Assembly: GCA_030272585.1 (NCBI GenBank) | Contig: BSYQ01000007.1 | Location: forward strand, 5,894,001-5,958,000 | DNA from: Bryopsis sp. KO-2023 | Lineage: Eukaryota > Chlorophyta > Ulvophyceae > Bryopsidales > Bryopsidaceae | Direction of reading: 5' to 3' | DNA length: 64,000 bases | Shown here: positions 60,608-64,000 of the stretch, one piece after another | Position numbering within the stretch: the stretch's first letter is position 1 | Layout of the letters: every line of letters starts with the position of its first letter | The notes under the pieces: generated by a model | What the model was told of the DNA's origin: nothing | What the model saw: the letters and a program-made list of their open reading frames with translations, nothing else | The model's database searches: none | Position numbers and translations under genes: made by a program

Positions 60608-62490
60608 CAGCACAACCTGGTCAACCAATTCACGCCAGAAACGCTCAAAAAAAATGCAACGGAAAAGAACGCAACGAAACCTCTGTCTTTTTTCGCTGCG
60701 TGCGGATTCGCCCGACCTGAAAGCGACCTTTTTTCTCCCCAGAAAAGCCAACGATGGTTTGCGACTCGCCCAACCCAAAAGCTTGGGACGAGGGTGCGAC
60801 AGCAGCGAGCGATTGTTTAACGAGGGTCGACCGACCCAGAGAGAAGTTAACGCTCCTAAAAAACCCCAACGTATCGAAAATCTAAAACCTTCACGTTTGA
60901 CGATTGTCACTCATTTCTCAAGCGAACCCACGAACGCTCACGGACGGCGTGAAGTACTGATGCAAGCCCCCCAAACAAAACACAAACACAACCACTCGCT
61001 TGCGAAACTCCAACAAGTTCTCGACTTCCCAGAAATCTCAGCACACCAATCGTACAGATTCTGTCAAAGTTGCCTCCGCTCGTCACCTTGCACTCGAGTG
61101 CGCGTTTGTGTTTCCCCTCGAAAAGAAGAAATGGTGTTTTGGGATTGTTTGGGAAAAGCTATATCACTCCGACGCGAAGTCCCACCGCAAACTCGCGAAC
61201 GGGGGCGTGCGCGTGAAAGCCAGTAGTTTCGGGAAATTCGAAAGGAGAAGTCGTACCAGCTGTTCTTTTTTCCACCCTTTGAACGTCGACACGCACAACA
61301 GCTACCTCATCTGTATAGATGCGGGCTTCAGGGAGAGTGGTTTGTTGTTTGCACGTGTTTTTTCGACGACGAAGGGATCAACCATCAGGGATTCCAAAGA
61401 TCCCGTTCAGTCAGTCATCCATGCACTCCATGAATATCCTTGCGCAAAAACACTTTTCCTTCCTTCTCAGGGCTGAAGGTTGGAAAGAGGGGATTTTACA
61501 CTTGGGGTGTCTTTCATCTGACAGGTTCTTTTTTCACTGAGGTGCACACCACTCCTTTTAAAGTTTTGCAGGATTAAAGCATCATCCCACACGAATCTCA
61601 AGAAAATCACATTCCCCAAACTGGGGCTCTGTTGAATTCGACATAATCAGAGAGTCTTGTTGGTCTGGCAAAATATCACTTGCAAGAATTTGGTTGTAGG
61701 TGCGAGGTCTTAGGATTGTGAGTTTGGCGATGATCTTTTGCAACTGAACCCAACATGGGTGTTTGGTGGCATTGGGTTTTGGGGAATAGGTTTTACTCAT
61801 AATGACCGCTTATCAGATAACTAGAAAGGAATTTCTCATTTCCAGGTATTTTTCTTGGGGGGAATCTCAAATTGGATGTTGGGATTATCACTTCTCATCA
61901 TCGAACTTCAGTTCTGGAAAATATTAAACTTGGAGTTGCCGCAGCTCACCACTTGTTGGGTTGATTGACGGATCCAAGTGGTTGAATGTGTGAAATTTTC
62001 TTTCCCAACAAGGGCATGTCCCCTTTCATTCTGGGCAACGATTCATGGACGAAATGTGGGTGTTGGAAGTTTGGGTCCGAGATGACTGGACCCTCAGTGA
62101 AGACTCATGCTTTCTGTTCAATTTTTTTTTCACCAGAATTGGAACCTGGAGAGGGTTGACCCCTCCACAAACCTCTGAAACAAAGGACACACAAGTATCT
62201 TCTGGTTGACAAAAGCTATTCACTTCTTTTACAAGTGTCCAAACAAACAGTGTGTGTTTGCAGTTCCTCCCCCCGCTGCAAGCATAGCTATTCCTTTTTC
62301 TTTTGTTTTTTCTTTTCTTCCATTGTTGCTCCCCCCCCCAGGAATTCCGAAACCCATCTACCCGACCAATCAACTTCTCGTAGTGCCAGCAACCCCGTCC
62401 CCAGACTCTACCTCCCAGTGCCATCCACGGCAAGAAAAATCTAAATGTTCATACACCGCACAAGTTCATTTTTTTCTTGGAATAATTGGT
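60608..62490. other. Intergenic region
   Basis: The first 700 bases are GC-richer and lie upstream of the minus-strand gene; the rest is mixed, with T-runs. A 241-aa open frame on the plus strand (60501-61226) overlaps that first exon antisense and has shadow-like composition, so I do not call it. Nothing else recognised. Confidence 0.4.
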
Positions 62491-63727
<1,237 letters not shown>

Positions 63728-63814
63728 TCATGAGGCATGGAGATCACTGATGTACTGTGCAAGCATCGCACAGATGGAATCCTTGGACTTTCTCCAATCT
63801 TTCTTCAGCTCGTT
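63728..63814 (-). CDS. Last exon of a minus-strand gene leaving the window
   Basis: An acceptor-like site (TTTCCAG) precedes a 29-codon open stretch reading NELKKDWRKSKDSICAMLAQ and ending DLHAS with TGA at 63728-63730. The charged, helical composition and clean exon edge suggest a real terminal exon. No upstream exon was recognised in the remaining 186 bases and the family is unknown. Confidence 0.35.
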   Translation of the reverse strand, partial: NELKKDWRKSKDSICAMLAQYISDLHAS

Positions 63815-64000
63815 CTGGAAACATGAAATCATCATTCAAAAAGTCAATATCGCTATATAAGATGATCAACACATATTCTACGTTCTGAAATTGTTCTATC
63901 CATGTGGCGACAATTTAACCTTTGTTCGCTTTTACCCAACTCAGCTGTTCAAACCACTTTCAAATCAATTAGTTGACTAAATTCACTACTCCCAGTTAAT

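Noticed and set aside
60501..61226. A 241-codon plus-strand frame
   Set aside because: It is antisense to the first exon of the minus-strand gene and has GC-driven composition, with no recognisable motif.

Overview
This window is nuclear DNA from an intron-rich eukaryote. The gene set points to a green-lineage, probably streptophyte-grade flagellated alga: a plant-type MATH/TRAF-like protein (MUSE13/14 family), a plant-like RPL27, an augmin subunit resembling HAUS4, and a ciliary-type UNC119 lie beside a P2X channel, a receptor family that land plants lack. The organism is inferred from gene content. No species marker was found.

Layout. 1-1048 (+): last exons of a gene whose tail is paralogous to the C-terminal extension of the P2X gene near 43 kb. 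2716-4581 (+): RPL27. 5589-6422 (-): mitochondrial ATPase inhibitor IF1. 6872-18985: a 12.1-kb insertion with 143-144-bp terminal inverted repeats and a 10-bp flanking direct duplication. It carries broken, intron-containing pieces of ECD/SGT1, an NPF-motif protein, importin-alpha and SF3B1. It sits in what was about 550 bp between the divergent IF1 and HAUS4-like genes. 19086-22261 (+): HAUS4-like. 22809-25065 (+): UNC119. 25989-34426 (+): MATH/TRAF-like protein of about 1182 aa. About 35310-36400 (-): unidentified gene. 36939-37991 (-): intronless membrane protein with EF-hands. 38525-43983 (+): P2X channel of about 652 aa with a cytosolic EF-hand-like extension; a truncated LINE sits in one intron. 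45135-47545 (-): THG1. 49636-52161 (+): TOG-domain protein. 53547-54164 (-): small secreted protein. About 58338-60607 (-): likely tail-anchored protein. 62491-62802 (-): intronless histone H4. 63728-63814 (-): terminal exon of a gene running off the window.

How the genes relate. No operon logic applies. Several genes point to cilia, microtubules and calcium signalling (UNC119, HAUS4-like, TOG protein, P2X with EF-hands, EF-hand protein). Housekeeping genes are RPL27, IF1, THG1 and H4. The two most interesting items are the Pack-type (gene-fragment-capturing) element and the P2X channel with a built-in EF-hand-like module, plus its paralogue at the window start.

Exon boundaries were placed by hand from GT/AG sites, phase and remembered family similarity. 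Multi-exon models that sum to whole codons (RPL27, IF1, HAUS4-like, UNC119, MATH, P2X, THG1, TOG) are the more reliable ones.
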